Positions 16,874 through 16,991 of a DNA stretch of 16,991 bases are shown piece after piece. The stretch spans positions 1 to 16,991 of the forward strand of contig BNXB01000030.1 in the NCBI GenBank assembly GCA_025999255.1, in the 5' to 3' direction. How positions within the stretch are numbered: position 1 is the first letter of the stretch; each line of letters starts with the position of its first letter. A program made the translations under genes and the position numbers. The notes under the pieces are model-generated. The model did not search any database and had not been told where the DNA came from. It worked only from the letters and a program-made list of their open reading frames with translations. The stretch is from Bacteroidia bacterium (lineage in GTDB: Bacteria > Bacteroidota > Bacteroidia > Bacteroidales > Azobacteroidaceae).

Positions 16874-16991
16874 GGTATGTTAAATGTATATAATTATTAT
16901 TTGGATTATCCATTTACAACAAGTATAAATGGAATAAGTTGCAATATTACAGAATGATTTTCAATCGCACAAATATTTTATTAATAAAATG
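16874..16991 (-). promoter_or_regulatory. Upstream region of nrdJ with a small palindrome
   Basis: AT-rich sequence with no gene. CCATTTA (16910-16916) and TAAATGG (16926-16932) form a 7-bp inverted repeat with a 9-nt spacer, 36 nt upstream of the nrdJ start. On the minus strand TATACTTG (16927-16920), one mismatch from the Bacteroides -7 consensus, lies across the spacer, but no TTTG is correctly placed upstream. It may be the promoter with an overlapping operator, or chance in AT-rich DNA. It does not resemble the usual NrdR box. Confidence 0.3.

Noticed and set aside
1..16991. tRNA, rRNA, CRISPR arrays, insertion-sequence or integrase genes
   Set aside because: Looked for and not seen: no cloverleaf-like or rRNA-like segment, no regularly spaced repeats, and no transposase or recombinase frame.

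Overview
The window looks like chromosomal DNA from a member of the Bacteroidales (Bacteroides, Parabacteroides, Dysgonomonas or a relative; the genus cannot be fixed from sequence alone). The evidence is a SusC/SusD pair with a third surface lipoprotein, a membrane-anchored propeller/AraC regulator, AT-rich intergenic DNA, genes without clear Shine-Dalgarno sites, a Bacteroides-type TTTG / TAnnTTTG promoter, and a class II (B12-dependent) ribonucleotide reductase. Most of the window is one polysaccharide utilization locus (PUL) for a uronic-acid-containing glycan.

Layout. Bases 1-240 are a GC-rich, gene-free island packed with inverted repeats. Bases 241-419 are the AT-rich leader of a three-gene enzyme operon (+): a PL38/alginate-lyase-fold polysaccharide lyase (420-1625), a GH88 unsaturated glucuronyl hydrolase lipoprotein (1633-2835) and a GH2 beta-glycosidase (2832-5243). 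The regulator (5247-8045, -) meets this operon tail to tail with a 3-nt gap. Its promoter sits inside or at the edge of a 3'-terminal remnant of a lost + strand gene (8088-8261). About 330 nt of AT-rich DNA then lead to the transport operon (+): a SusC-like TonB-dependent transporter (8589-11765), a SusD-like glycan-binding lipoprotein (11773-13566) and a small unassigned lipoprotein in the SusE position (13596-14228). A strong hairpin terminator (14261-14299) ends it. The convergent nrdJ gene (14336-16873, -) is a housekeeping neighbour, followed by 118 nt of its upstream region.

How it probably works (inference). The SusD-like and third lipoproteins capture the glycan at the cell surface and the SusC-like channel imports it. 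The lyase cleaves uronate linkages by beta-elimination, GH88 removes the resulting 4,5-unsaturated uronic acid, and GH2 trims the beta-linked sugar exposed next. The regulator probably senses a product in the periplasm and switches on both operons. There is no PL6, PL7, PL17 or DEH-reductase gene here, and GH88 is present, so a glucuronate-containing polymer is a better guess than alginate.

The points most worth a second look are: the regulator joins a periplasmic sensor directly to an AraC domain through one membrane helix, with no kinase or receiver; both operon leaders share a two-part motif (TAATCTT, then TACAAACGC); the vestigial gene tail at 8088-8261; and the inverted-repeat island at the left end.
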